A DNA stretch of 64,000 nt from Sphaerotilus hippei (lineage in GTDB: Bacteria; Pseudomonadota; Gammaproteobacteria; Burkholderiales; Burkholderiaceae_C): assembly GCF_003201595.1 (NCBI RefSeq), contig NZ_QJJS01000020.1, forward strand, positions 18,316 through 82,315. Direction: 5' to 3'. Both the position numbers and the translations under genes were made by a program. Below, in pieces: positions 39,813 to 48,070 of the stretch. Below the pieces are notes generated by a model, which was given only the letters and a program-made list of their open reading frames with translations, did no database searches and was not told the origin of the DNA. The number at the start of each line of letters is the position of its first letter. The first letter of the stretch is position 1.

Positions 39813-40135
39813 CTCACCTGAGCCGGCACGACACCAGCCCGGAAGAACTCCTGAAAAAGCTCACCTGAGGCGAAAGAACGGCCCTGGATCGCCCGGGCAG
39901 CTTCTCCCGAAAACACTCACGCCAGATCGACACCGACACGCCCGGAAACGGTCCGAGGTGGTCGAAAGTGGCAAAAGTCCGCCACATCAGGTCGCTTCAG
40001 GCGGGCCGGCAGGATCGGAGCACGGCGCTCCCGTGTCCACTCACCTGAGGTCCCGAGCAGACTCCACCATCCCCTGAAAGCCCTCACTCCAGCTCCCGAA
40101 CAGGCTCCGGATGGTCCTGTATCCACTCACGCAAC
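39813..40135 (+). repeat. Degenerate iteron-like direct repeats
   Basis: Units start at 39813, 39860, 39916, 40040, 40083 and 40126. Best units read CTCACCTGAG(G); the weaker ones keep CTCAC. A TGTCCAC or TATCCAC lead-in precedes at least two of them. They lie upstream of repB and are the likely Rep binding sites. Confidence 0.6.
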
Positions 40136-40136
40136 A

Positions 40137-40220
40137 TGACTCAAGTCATTGATTCCAAATACATATTCCGGCTCTAAAGGTATTAGAGGAATAAAAGGCA
40201 TTAGATTGTCTAAATCCCGG
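40137..40220. other. AT-rich unwinding-type tract with small dyads
   Basis: In a GC-rich window this stretch is about 65% AT. It contains TGACT-CA-AGTCA (40137-40148), CTCTAA-N5-TTAGAG (40172-40188) and TTAGA-TTG-TCTAA (40201-40213). It fits a DNA unwinding element and/or ParA operator. Confidence 0.55.
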
Positions 40221-40377
40221 CTTCTTTCTTGAGAAAAAGGCAAAACACCCAGCAAGCAGCCTGGAACGGCCGATCGGGCACAAATTTCTTCCCAACACGA
40301 ACCGCCGTTGACACAATTCACGGCACGATCCGTTTTACCGTCAAATCCGTTTCAGACGAATCACCTGGAGATTTCTG

Positions 40378-41652
40378 TTGGACACATTGCTCATGCATCC
40401 CTCCAAAGGCATCAGCCTGGGAGACATCGCGGATCAGGCCGATCGGGCCGTCGCGATGATGGAACAGATCCGCAAGGTGATGCTGGCGCCGTCGGCGCGC
40501 AAGTCATCACCGCTCTACAACCTCAGCCAACTGGCGGCGTTCTGCGGCGTGGAGAAGGGCTCGCTGAACCACCGGCTCGGACGCGGTGACCTGCCCGCAG
40601 GCAAGTTGAACCAGTCCGGCTCGCGACGCGAGTTCAGCCTGGCCGAAGCCCGCACCTGGATCCGCGAATACCGAGCCGAGCACCTGCGCCCGGAAGGGGC
40701 CGAGGCTGTCACGATCAGCATCGGCAACTTCAAGGGCGGCGTCAGCAAGACCACCACGGCCGTGTCGCTGGCCCAGGGCCTGACCCTGCTGGGGCACAAG
40801 GTGCTGGTCATCGACACCGACCCCCAAGGCTCGATGACGACCTTGTTCGGCATCCTGCCCGACACCGAGGTGGACGAGCAGCACACCATCCTTCCGCTGA
40901 CGATGGGGGCCGAGACCTCGATCCGTTATGCGATCCGGCCGACCTACTGGGACGGCATCGATCTGGTCTCCGCCGCCCCGGTGCTGTTCGGCGCCGAGTT
41001 CGCGCTGCCGGCGCGGCAGACGAAGGAGCCGGGCTTCGAGTTCTGGCGGGTGCTGGATCTGGGCATCGACGACGTGCGGGGCGAGTACGACGCCATCATC
41101 ATCGACACCCCCCCGTCGCTGAGCTACACGACGATCAATGCCTTCATCGCCAGCAACGGCATCATCATGCCGCTGCCGCCCAATGCGCTGGACTTCGCCT
41201 CGGCGTCGCAGTTCTGGAGCCTCTTCTCGGACCTGACCACCAGCCTGCTGACCGAGCGGGGCCTGTCCAAGGAGTTCGACTTCATCCACGTGCTGCTGTC
41301 CCGGGTCGATGGCACCGATCCGGCCAGCAATGTGGTGCGGCAATGGATCGGCCAGACCTATGCGGAAAAGGTGCTGCCGGTCGAGATTCCGAAGACGGCG
41401 GTGATCGGGGTCGCTGCTGCCGAGTTCGGCACGGTCTACGACGTCTCGAAGTACGACGGCGCGGCCCGCACGCTCAAGCGCGCTCGGGATGCCTACGACA
41501 ACTTCGTGGGCCAGATCGAAGCTTCCATCCGTGCTGTCTGGGCCAAGCAGGTGCCGCCTGCACCGGTGGCCGCCCCCGCGGCCAAGACCCGGGCCAAGAC
41601 TGTTGAACGGTTCAACACCACGGCCAAATCCAGCAAAGGTAGCCAAGCATGA
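40378..41652 (+). CDS. parA: ParA partition ATPase with N-terminal HTH
   Basis: A 424-residue type Ia ParA. An N-terminal DNA-binding region (about 45-100, LSQLAAFCGVEKGSLNHRLGRG in parts) precedes the deviant Walker A KGGVSKTTT (119-127), Walker A' VIDTDPQGS and IIIDTPPS. The chosen start is TTG at 40378, because GGAG lies seven bases upstream; the ATG at 40393 is too far from it. A parS-like palindrome lies within its last codons. It overlaps parB by four bases. Confidence 0.93.
   Translation: MDTLLMHPSKGISLGDIADQADRAVAMMEQIRKVMLAPSARKSSPLYNLSQLAAFCGVEKGSLNHRLGRGDLPAGKLNQSGSRREFSLAEARTWIREYRAEHLRPEGAEAVTISIGNFKGGVSKTTTAVSLAQGLTLLGHKVLVIDTDPQGSMTTLFGILPDTEVDEQHTILPLTMGAETSIRYAIRPTYWDGIDLVSAAPVLFGAEFALPARQTKEPGFEFWRVLDLGIDDVRGEYDAIIIDTPPSLSYTTINAFIASNGIIMPLPPNALDFASASQFWSLFSDLTTSLLTERGLSKEFDFIHVLLSRVDGTDPASNVVRQWIGQTYAEKVLPVEIPKTAVIGVAAAEFGTVYDVSKYDGAARTLKRARDAYDNFVGQIEASIRAVWAKQVPPAPVAAPAAKTRAKTVERFNTTAKSSKGSQA
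41602..41616. other. parS-like palindrome inside parA
   Basis: GTTGAACGGTTCAAC is a 7+1+7 palindrome within the 3' end of parA. The same core occurs at 42509 and 42744. Confidence 0.65.
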
Positions 41653-42680
41653 GCAAACGACTGGCCGCAAAGGCCGGACTGATCCAGTTGCCCGGCACGG
41701 TGCCGGCAGAGCCCGTCGTCACCCGGGCCGAAGTGGTCGAACAGAAGGCCAAGACCGCACCTGGCGCGATGATGCAGTTCCTGTCGTCGCAGTCGGATGC
41801 GATCAAGGAAGCCGACACCCTGCGCGAGCAGATCAGGAAACTCGAGGGTTCGACGCCGGTGCTCTCCCTCCAGCCGGAACTGGTGCAGCTGTCGAAGTGG
41901 GCGAACCGGCATGTCAGCTCCTTCGACGGTCCGGATTTCCAGCAGTTCAAGGACGAGATCAGCGCCTCTGGTGGCAATGTGCAGCCCATCCGCGTGCGCC
42001 CGCTCAGTGGCGCCCGCCTGCGGACCGGCCAGGATCCGGTGCCACAGTTCGAGCTGATCTATGGCCATCGCCGCCACCGTGCCTGCCTGGAGCTGGGCAT
42101 CCCGGTGATGGCCATCGTCGATGACGCCACCGATCAGGAGCTGTTCGAGACGATGGAGCGGGAGAACCGCAATCGCAAGAATCTCAGCGCCTGGGAGCAG
42201 GGCTGCATGTACCAGCGTGCCATCGATGAAGGACTGTACGGCTCGCAGCGCAAGCTGGCCGAAGCCATCAACGTTGACGTCTCGATGGTCTCCAAGAGCC
42301 TGGCCCTGGCCCGCCTGCCGGATGCGGTCATCGAGGCCTTTCCGTCCCCGCTGGAGATCCAGTTCCGCTGGGCACAGCCCCTGTCGGAAGCCCTGCAGAA
42401 GGACCCGGAAGGGCTGATGGTCCGTGCCCGTGCGATCAAGCTGGCCAAGAAGCTGTTGACGGCCGCCCAGGTGCTCGAGGCCTTGACCTCATCGGAGGAG
42501 CGCCCGGTGTTGAACCGTTCAACACCCACCGCCTTGTCCATCGACAAGGCGGGCGAACGCATCGGCCAGCTGGCGATGGATTCGAGGGGCCGCACCGTGG
42601 TGAAGCTCGACGCAGGATGGCTGAAGTCCGCTGACCTGGAAGCGTTCGCCCGTCACCTCGAGGCCTACTTCAGCCGATGA
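41649..42680 (+). CDS. parB: ParB partition protein
   Basis: A 343-residue ParB/Spo0J-type protein. NVQPIRVRPL (110-119) and YGHRRHRACLELG (138-150) are the CTP-binding N-domain boxes, then NRKNLSAWEQG, and an HTH near 195-225 (SQRKLAEAINVDVSMVSKSL). The C-terminal part is a dimerisation region. It binds centromere sites, probably the GTTGAAC palindromes here. It is cotranscribed with parA. Confidence 0.93.
   Translation: MSKRLAAKAGLIQLPGTVPAEPVVTRAEVVEQKAKTAPGAMMQFLSSQSDAIKEADTLREQIRKLEGSTPVLSLQPELVQLSKWANRHVSSFDGPDFQQFKDEISASGGNVQPIRVRPLSGARLRTGQDPVPQFELIYGHRRHRACLELGIPVMAIVDDATDQELFETMERENRNRKNLSAWEQGCMYQRAIDEGLYGSQRKLAEAINVDVSMVSKSLALARLPDAVIEAFPSPLEIQFRWAQPLSEALQKDPEGLMVRARAIKLAKKLLTAAQVLEALTSSEERPVLNRSTPTALSIDKAGERIGQLAMDSRGRTVVKLDAGWLKSADLEAFARHLEAYFSR
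42509..42523. other. parS-like palindrome inside parB
   Basis: GTTGAACCGTTCAAC core, extended to 10-bp arms by GGT/ACC. It sits in the coding sequence for the linker before the ParB C-terminal domain. Confidence 0.65.
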
Positions 42681-42735
42681 GTCTGCGGGCTGCCGCTCCT
42701 GCTGGGTGGCAAGCTCCGATGCCAGGGACGCCGAG

Positions 42736-42766
42736 ATCGGGGTGTTGAACCGTTCAACACCCCGAT
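42736..42766. other. Extended parS-like palindrome after parB
   Basis: The GTTGAACCGTTCAAC core (42744-42758) is embedded in a perfect palindrome with 15-bp arms around a central C. It is 56 bp after the parB stop, so it can be both a high-affinity ParB site and a transcription terminator. Confidence 0.7.
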
Positions 42767-42852
42767 GAACTGATCGGCCTCCACCTGCCCTTGATTTCAT
42801 CGTCCATCGGGATCGGCACAGCACCTGTGCTCCAAGCATCCTGAAAATCCTC

Positions 42853-42899
<47 letters not shown>

Positions 42900-42907
42900 C
42901 TCTGCCT

Positions 42908-42996
42908 CTTGCCCTTGCCCTTGCCCTTGCCCTTGCCCTTGCCCTTGCCCTTGCCCTTGCCCTTGCCCTTGCCCTTGCCCTTGCCCTTGCCCTTGC
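42908..42996. repeat. CTTGCC hexanucleotide tandem repeat, about 14.8 copies
   Basis: Fourteen perfect CTTGCC units plus CTTGC begin only eight bases after the CAGG array. Because the unit is six bases, every frame stays open through it, producing artificial dipeptide-repeat reading frames (for example Gly-Gln or Arg-Ala on the minus strand). Repeats of this type are prone to copy-number change. Confidence 0.98.
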
Positions 42997-43606
42997 AGCC
43001 AAGGGGTGCTCAGGAGGACGCGGCTCTGGGGCGTTTGCCGGCCGAGCGTCGGGGGTGCGTGATTGGCACACGGTCGCTGGTTCGCGGATCTCGTCCCTCG
43101 CCGCCTTGAAGGTCGGGATCCTGGTGGCGACGGCCACCAACTCATGGCCGGCAGTGGCCCCGTGAGCCTCCCGAAAATTCTCCAAACATCTGGTCGTGTC
43201 CTTGCCCGTTCATCGGATGAGCATGGAGCGGTGCCGAGGCGCTTCAGTCCGCATGCATTCGCCGTGGGGGAGGGTGGCAGGCGGGGAGTGCTCTGGAGGC
43301 GGGTCTTGTCGCTGCTGCCGCGGAGGTGGCAGCGTTTCAGGCGTCGAGGCGATCCATTCCGGCACGTGGCCGGTCATGCACCCGTGGCGCCGGTGCCGCC
43401 CGCTCTGCGCATCCGGTGATCCGGTGGGCCGCTGGTGGGTGACGCACCTTCCTGGCCCTGGCGCCGTCGCAGGCCTTGGTGGTTCCGACGCCACTCACCC
43501 CTGATGGCCTGGTGGCGATCACCGCCAGGCGGGTTCGGCGTGCGTTCTGATGCGTTTGGAGAGGGCGTGTGGATGCCGCGCGGTGATCGTGAGGACGGTG
43601 AAGATG
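42997..43606. other. Gene-free spacer between the tandem repeats and the recombinase
   Basis: Roughly 600 bp with open frames in several phases but no recognisable protein, ribosome-binding site or domain. No insertion-sequence ends or tRNA were seen. It may be part of the replicon's maintenance region or degenerate sequence. Confidence 0.5.
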
Positions 43607-43637
43607 AAATCTCAACCAAATCATGGACTTGAGATTT
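43607..43637 (-). terminator. Terminator hairpin after the recombinase gene
   Basis: AAATCTCAA / TTGAGATTT, a 9-bp stem with a 13-nt loop, begins five bases past the recombinase stop. Read on the minus strand it ends in a short T-run. Confidence 0.6.
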
Positions 43638-43641
43638 TGAA

Positions 43642-45384
43642 TCAACGGTCGAACGCGGCTTCCATCAGGTCCTGCATGCGTTCGAGCTGGGCGCGGCTGT
43701 AGCGGGCCGTCGTGCGCGGGTCACTGTGGCCGAACTGGTGCTGCACCACGTCCAGCGGCGTGCCTCGCTCCACCGCACGGGTCCCGCAGGTGTGCCGCAG
43801 CCAGTGCGGGGACGCCTGCCGCGCCTCGCTGCGCTGGAGCAGATCCAGGTCGGCATGTCGGACGGCCCGCGCCAGCCATGACTTCATCGTCTGGTACAGC
43901 GCCGAATAGCTGATGGCCTGCAGGGGCTCCCGGGTGCTGGCCAGCACCGGCAGGGTGGCGGGGGCGCTGGCCAGGGGGGGCAGGTGGCGCGCCGCCAGGT
44001 AGTGCTCGAGTGCACCGATGGCCTGGCCGGGCACGGCGATGACCCGGTTGCGCGACCCCTTGCCATGCACCTGGAGCGCCCAGCGGCCGCGGTGCCGGCG
44101 GAACTGTCCCAGCGTGGCTTCCAGCAGTTCGGACGAGCGCAGCCCGGTGGCTTCCACGAAGCTCATGATGAAGCGCATGCGCAGCAGCGAGGCCGTGGGC
44201 GCCTGCCCGTCCATGAACTGGAGCAGCCGGGCCCAGGTCTCCGGGGTGAAGGCGCGGCTCTGCAGTTCGTCGCGCTGACGGTCGTCCGCCGTGCGGCGGT
44301 TGACCATCAGCCAGGGGTTGCGGCCGGGCAGGTAGGCGGTGCCGGTCAGCCAGTCGAACCAGCCTCCGAGGATGACGATGGCCTGGCGGCGGCTGGCCAC
44401 GCTGAGCTGGCCGCGAAAGGGCGCCCAGGCGGGGCTGAACGGCGTGGCCTGACGGTGCGAGAGCCAGTGGGGAGGCAGGTGCTCCAGGAAGGCCATGTAG
44501 GCCAGGCAGTCCTCGACCTGCATCGTGTGCAGGCCCTTGCTGCGTTCCTGGTGCAGCCAGAGCAGCAGGCGACGGCCCTCACGGAGGTAGCTCGTCGCCG
44601 TGGCCGGGCTGCCCGCCTTGGCCTGGACCCAGGCCTCGAGGGCCTCGGCGTCGGTTCGTGCCTGTGTCAAGGCCGCGGGTGCGCCCGCTTGTCCGGTGCC
44701 GATGGATCGGGTGGAGGAGGGCAGCGTGGCGGCCGCCGTCCCGGGCGGCAGGGCGAACGGGCGGGTGGGCCGGCCGGCCTCGGCAGGCAGCAGCGTGCGC
44801 AGATAAGCCTCGATGCCACGCGCCTTGGTGCGGCCGATCGCGGGCACGCCCGACCACCAGCGCCCGCCTGGCGCGACCCGATCCAGAAGGTCCTGCAGCC
44901 GCAGCAGGCCTGCGCTCTGCAGCCGCCTCGAGCAGGCGGGATCGAACCAGTCGTCGATCCGGTCGGATGGCCGGGCCTGCTGGGCCGCTTCGGCCTCCAG
45001 TTCCCGCAGCAGTCGCATCTGCCGCTCGCGCAGTCGCCAGCGGCGTTCTGCCTTGGGTTCGGGTGGATAGGCTTCCTGATAAAGCTCCGCGACCTCATCC
45101 TCGCGCCATCCGTCCAGATCGCGGTCGGCGATGAACGCCTCGAGGCTCGGACGCTGGGAAAAGTCGCGCAGCCGGATGGTCATGCCGATCAGGCGCCAGG
45201 CGGTGTCGCCGCGCCGGCGCGCCAGGGTCTGCAAGCGCAGCACGATGGCACGATGCCGCGGACCGGCTTCATGGCCATGCTCGACGCCGAGGTAGCGCGC
45301 GGCCGCGGTCGTGATGCTCATGCCTTCGGCCACGGCGCGCAGGTGAGCGAAATGGTGGACGCCGAGTCGCAGGGTCGAAGTCAT
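43642..45384 (-). CDS. Large tyrosine recombinase (XerC/D-type integrase)
   Basis: A 580-residue site-specific recombinase. The C-terminal catalytic domain (about 375-575) has all key residues: Arg in ATGLRSSELL, Lys in VHGKGSRNR, HWLRH, GHSDPRTT and the nucleophile Tyr562 in ARYSRAQ. The N-terminal 200 residues are an additional region not typical of XerC/D (about 300 residues), and a SAM-like core-binding domain is near 240-350. The ATG at 45384 has AAGGA eight bases upstream. Proximity to rep-par suggests multimer resolution of the replicon rather than phage integration; no phage genes are present. Confidence 0.88.
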   Translation of the reverse strand: MTSTLRLGVHHFAHLRAVAEGMSITTAAARYLGVEHGHEAGPRHRAIVLRLQTLARRRGDTAWRLIGMTIRLRDFSQRPSLEAFIADRDLDGWREDEVAELYQEAYPPEPKAERRWRLRERQMRLLRELEAEAAQQARPSDRIDDWFDPACSRRLQSAGLLRLQDLLDRVAPGGRWWSGVPAIGRTKARGIEAYLRTLLPAEAGRPTRPFALPPGTAAATLPSSTRSIGTGQAGAPAALTQARTDAEALEAWVQAKAGSPATATSYLREGRRLLLWLHQERSKGLHTMQVEDCLAYMAFLEHLPPHWLSHRQATPFSPAWAPFRGQLSVASRRQAIVILGGWFDWLTGTAYLPGRNPWLMVNRRTADDRQRDELQSRAFTPETWARLLQFMDGQAPTASLLRMRFIMSFVEATGLRSSELLEATLGQFRRHRGRWALQVHGKGSRNRVIAVPGQAIGALEHYLAARHLPPLASAPATLPVLASTREPLQAISYSALYQTMKSWLARAVRHADLDLLQRSEARQASPHWLRHTCGTRAVERGTPLDVVQHQFGHSDPRTTARYSRAQLERMQDLMEAAFDR

Positions 45385-45413
45385 GTTGCAAGTCCTTGAT
45401 TTTCCGGAATTCA

Positions 45414-45451
45414 ATCGATGACCACAATCTGGAGCATCGATTTGACGTCAA
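45414..45451. promoter_or_regulatory. Recombinase promoter region with small palindromes
   Basis: Two ATCGAT palindromes (45414-45419, 45436-45441) and TTGACGTCAA (45442-45451) lie directly upstream of the recombinase. A TTGACG could serve as a minus-strand -35 element. Confidence 0.4.
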
Positions 45452-45457
45452 TTTATT

Positions 45458-45487
45458 GACTGAAGATTATTACGGTAATCTTCAGTC
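45458..45487. other. 30-bp inverted repeat, candidate recombination or resolution site
   Basis: GACTGAAGATTA and its exact complement flank a 6-bp TTACGG centre. Two 12-bp arms around a 6-bp spacer is the geometry of a tyrosine-recombinase core site (dif-like), and it lies about 75 bp upstream of the recombinase gene. The AT-rich composition contrasts with the surroundings. Terminator or operator functions remain possible. Confidence 0.5.
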
Positions 45488-45629
45488 GATGATGGGGGAG
45501 GGTGGTGGACAACCTGCACCTAGGGATATCCACGACCTGCGCGGTGCGGCATGTTTGGGCACCATGCGACGAGCGGCCCAGGGCGGTTCCAGCCCCTGCC
45601 GCACCTTTTCCCCTTCGGGAGCGCCCAGC

Positions 45630-45980
45630 ATGTCCGTCTTCCTGTTCCTTCGCCATGGCCATGCCGGCCTGCGAGCTGCCCGGGCGCTGGGCTTGCTGCT
45701 GCTGGTGGCGACCGGTCCGCTGCAGGCGGCCGATGCGCAGCGGCTGTACACCCGGGCGCTGGCGGCCACCTGCGCGCAGTGCCATGGCAGCGATGGTCTG
45801 CCCGTCGGTGATGGCGTGCAGCCCGCCCGGCTCGCCGGCCGTCCGGCCGACGAGCTGCTGCAGCTGCTGACGGCCTTCCGCTCCGGGCAGCGGCCGGCGA
45901 CGGTCATGCACCAGATCACGAAGGGCTATTCGCCGCAGCAGCTGGAGGCGCTGGCCGCCTATTTTTCCGCCGTGAGATGA
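45630..45980 (+). CDS. fccA: Small cytochrome c, flavocytochrome c sulfide dehydrogenase subunit
   Basis: A 116-residue exported monoheme cytochrome c. A signal peptide ends near LQAADA and the heme site is TCAQCHGSDG (about 47-56). The pattern matches one half of a cytochrome c4 and the small heme subunit of FCSD. Its stop overlaps the next start frame, and the flavoprotein subunit follows at once. It accepts electrons from the FAD subunit. Confidence 0.82.
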   Translation: MSVFLFLRHGHAGLRAARALGLLLLVATGPLQAADAQRLYTRALAATCAQCHGSDGLPVGDGVQPARLAGRPADELLQLLTAFRSGQRPATVMHQITKGYSPQQLEALAAYFSAVR

Positions 45981-45994
45981 GCTCGGGAGCCACC

Positions 45995-47272
45995 ATGCAT
46001 CGCAGAGTCCTGATCCGGGGGGCCTGGGCGAGCGGCCTGTCCGCCCTGGCCGGCTGTTCTTCCCTGACCTCCCGCCCGTCCGGCCGGGCCCATGTGCTGG
46101 TGGTGGGCGGGGGTTATGGCGGGGCCACCGCGGCCCGCTACCTGCGCCTGTTCTCCGACCGCACGATCGACGTGACGATGGTCGAGCCCGAGCGCCGGTT
46201 CGTGTCCTGCCCGGTGTCCAACCTGGTGATCGGCGGGCAGCGTGGCATGGCCGATCTGACCAGCCCCTACACCGGGCTCGCCGACCGCCACGGGGTGCGC
46301 ATCGTCCACGACCTGGTGCTGCGCATCGACCCGCGCAAGAAGACCGCCACGCTCGCCGGCGGTGCGGTGATCGGCTACGACAAGCTGGTGCTGTCCCCGG
46401 GCGTGGACATGATGTGGGACGAGACCCCCGGGCTGCGGCAGGCCCATGACGCCGGCCTCGTGCTGCACGCCTGGAAGGCCGGCCCCGAGACGCTGGCCCT
46501 GCGGCGCCAGCTCGAGGCCATGCCCGACGGCGGCACCTTCGTGATCACGGTTCCCGAGGCGCCCTACCGCTGCCCGCCCGGCCCGTACGAGCGGGCCTGC
46601 GTGGTGGCGGCCTATTTCAGGAAGGCCAAGCCCCGGTCCAAGGTGCTGATCCTCGATGCCAATCCCGACGTGACGTCCAAGGCCGCGCTGTTCAAGGCCG
46701 CCTGGAAGGAGCTCCACGCCGGCATGATCGAATACCGGCCCCAGCACAAGGTGACCGGTGTCGATGCGAAGACCCGCACCGTGAGCCTGGAGGTCCAGGA
46801 GGACGTGAGGGCCGACGTGCTCAACGTGCTGCCGGTGATGCGCGCGGGCGCGCTGGCCGTGCGCACCGGGCTGGCCAACGCCAACGGTCGCTGGTGCCAG
46901 GTCGACTTCCTGAACTTCGCCTCCACGCTCGATGCGGACATCCACGTCATCGGCGACTCGATCCAGATCGCCCAGGGCATGCCCAAGTCCGGCCACATGG
47001 CCAATGCCCAGGCCAAGGTGGCCGCGGCGGCGATCGTCGCCGAGCTGTCCGGGCTGGGGGTCAATCCGCAGCCGATGCTGAGCAACGTCTGCCTGAGCTT
47101 CGTCGACGACACCCAGGCGATCCATGTGGCCAGCGTGCACGAGTACCGGGCCGACCAGCGCAGCTTCGTGCCGGTGCCGGGCTCGGGCGGCGTGTCCGCG
47201 GCCCGGTCGGTGCTCGAGGGGCATCACGCCGACGCCTGGGCCCGCAACATCCGGGCCGACATGCTGGGCTGA
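45995..47272 (+). CDS. fccB: FAD subunit of flavocytochrome c sulfide dehydrogenase
   Basis: A 425-residue flavoprotein. An HRRVLIRG signal with a lipobox-like ALAGC is followed by the FAD site VVGGGYGGA (36-44). Cys72 in RFVSCPVSNLVIGG is at the position of covalent FAD attachment in FCSD, and YRCPPGPYER holds the next conserved cysteine. It oxidises sulfide to sulfur in the periplasm. The ATG at 45995 has GGGAG five bases upstream; an upstream ATG at 45977 overlapping fccA is the alternative. Confidence 0.88.
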   Translation: MHRRVLIRGAWASGLSALAGCSSLTSRPSGRAHVLVVGGGYGGATAARYLRLFSDRTIDVTMVEPERRFVSCPVSNLVIGGQRGMADLTSPYTGLADRHGVRIVHDLVLRIDPRKKTATLAGGAVIGYDKLVLSPGVDMMWDETPGLRQAHDAGLVLHAWKAGPETLALRRQLEAMPDGGTFVITVPEAPYRCPPGPYERACVVAAYFRKAKPRSKVLILDANPDVTSKAALFKAAWKELHAGMIEYRPQHKVTGVDAKTRTVSLEVQEDVRADVLNVLPVMRAGALAVRTGLANANGRWCQVDFLNFASTLDADIHVIGDSIQIAQGMPKSGHMANAQAKVAAAAIVAELSGLGVNPQPMLSNVCLSFVDDTQAIHVASVHEYRADQRSFVPVPGSGGVSAARSVLEGHHADAWARNIRADMLG

Positions 47273-47279
47273 GCCGGAC

Positions 47280-47591
47280 TCAGCGCACGATCGCCTCGTC
47301 GCTGCGCTGCTCGCCGCGGTTGTCGATCCAGGTGATGCGGACCCGGTCGCCCGGCCGTGCGCCCCTGATGTCGAATTGCAGGAAGGGATTCTTCGACACC
47401 GACGGTCCCCATTGCGCCGTCATGACGGTGCGGCCCTCGAGCTCGGCGCTCACCTCGCGGATGTACCAGGCCGGGACCGGTGCGCCGGTCTCGTCCCTGC
47501 GCTGGCCACTCTCCATCTCGTGGCTCATCAGCACCCGGACGGTGGTCCGGTCGCCGACGGCCTGGGCACGGATGCGCATCGCATCGCTCAT
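47280..47591 (-). CDS. soxZ: SoxZ, sulfur-carrier complex subunit
   Basis: A 103-residue SoxZ: immunoglobulin-like fold with TVRVLMSHEMESGQRRD, PAWYIREVSAEL and SKNPFLQFDIRGARPGDRV (in parts). It binds SoxY. It converges on fccB with a seven-base gap. Confidence 0.9.
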   Translation of the reverse strand: MSDAMRIRAQAVGDRTTVRVLMSHEMESGQRRDETGAPVPAWYIREVSAELEGRTVMTAQWGPSVSKNPFLQFDIRGARPGDRVRITWIDNRGEQRSDEAIVR

Positions 47592-47611
47592 CGTCTGCTC
47601 CTCTCGGGGGC

Positions 47612-48070
47612 TCAGGCGCCGCAGCCGCCCAGCGTGACCTCGACATGCCTGCGGGCGTAGAACACCCGGTCGTCGGCCATGATCGCCACGGCCAGCACGT
47701 CGCTGGACTGGCTCATCTTCGCGCGCAGGCCGAAGGACGCCTCGATCCGGTCGCTGACCTCGAACATCGCGCACAGCGGGCTGGGGTTCCTGTCGACGAG
47801 CAGCAGCAGCCGGCGCACGCCGGGCAGCGTGGTGCCACAACCCAGCGACACCGCGGCCCCGTTCTCGGCGATGTCCGGCGCCTGGAGCGCGACCTGCGGG
47901 CTCTCGACCGGCGCGGACAGGCCCAGCGCCCGCACGACCCCGGCCACGCTGGCGGCCTCGAAGGCGGCGCTGGCGTAAAGGGCCTGGGCGGGTGCGGGCA
48001 GGAGGCCGAGTCCGCCCATGAGGCTGGCCAGGGCGGCACTGCGGCCGAGCATTTCGCGACGTGTGGGCAT
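47612..48070 (-). CDS. soxY: SoxY, sulfur-carrier protein
   Basis: A 152-residue exported protein. A twin-arginine signal (RREMLGR) ends near AQA. The C-terminus ends GGCGA, in which the cysteine carries the sulfur substrate; the usual terminal residue is Gly rather than Ala. AGGAGG precedes the ATG. soxA, soxX, soxB and soxCD are not in the window, so SoxYZ may serve as a sulfur acceptor for FCSD or for an enzyme encoded elsewhere. Confidence 0.9.
   Translation of the reverse strand: MPTRREMLGRSAALASLMGGLGLLPAPAQALYASAAFEAASVAGVVRALGLSAPVESPQVALQAPDIAENGAAVSLGCGTTLPGVRRLLLLVDRNPSPLCAMFEVSDRIEASFGLRAKMSQSSDVLAVAIMADDRVFYARRHVEVTLGGCGA

Larger units (their letters stand above)
39781..40377. 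other. Candidate replication origin (oriV) between repB and parA
   Basis: This 597-bp gene-free region has the parts of an iteron origin. Repeats with the core CTCAC(C/G) lie in one orientation at 39813, 39860, 39916, 40040, 40083 and 40126; three of them share the full CTCACCTGAG. The last three are spaced exactly 43 bp apart. An AT-rich tract (about 40137-40220) follows on the parA side. The region also holds repB and parA promoters. Its role as origin is inferred from structure and context. Confidence 0.75.

Noticed and set aside
40593..40612. Fourth parS-like site (AAGTTGAACCAGTCC)
   Set aside because: Only one half-site matches; the second arm is not GTTCAAC.
43642..45384. Prophage or integrative element marked by the integrase
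   Set aside because: No tRNA attachment site, direct-repeat ends, phage or transfer genes are visible; a replicon maintenance role fits better.
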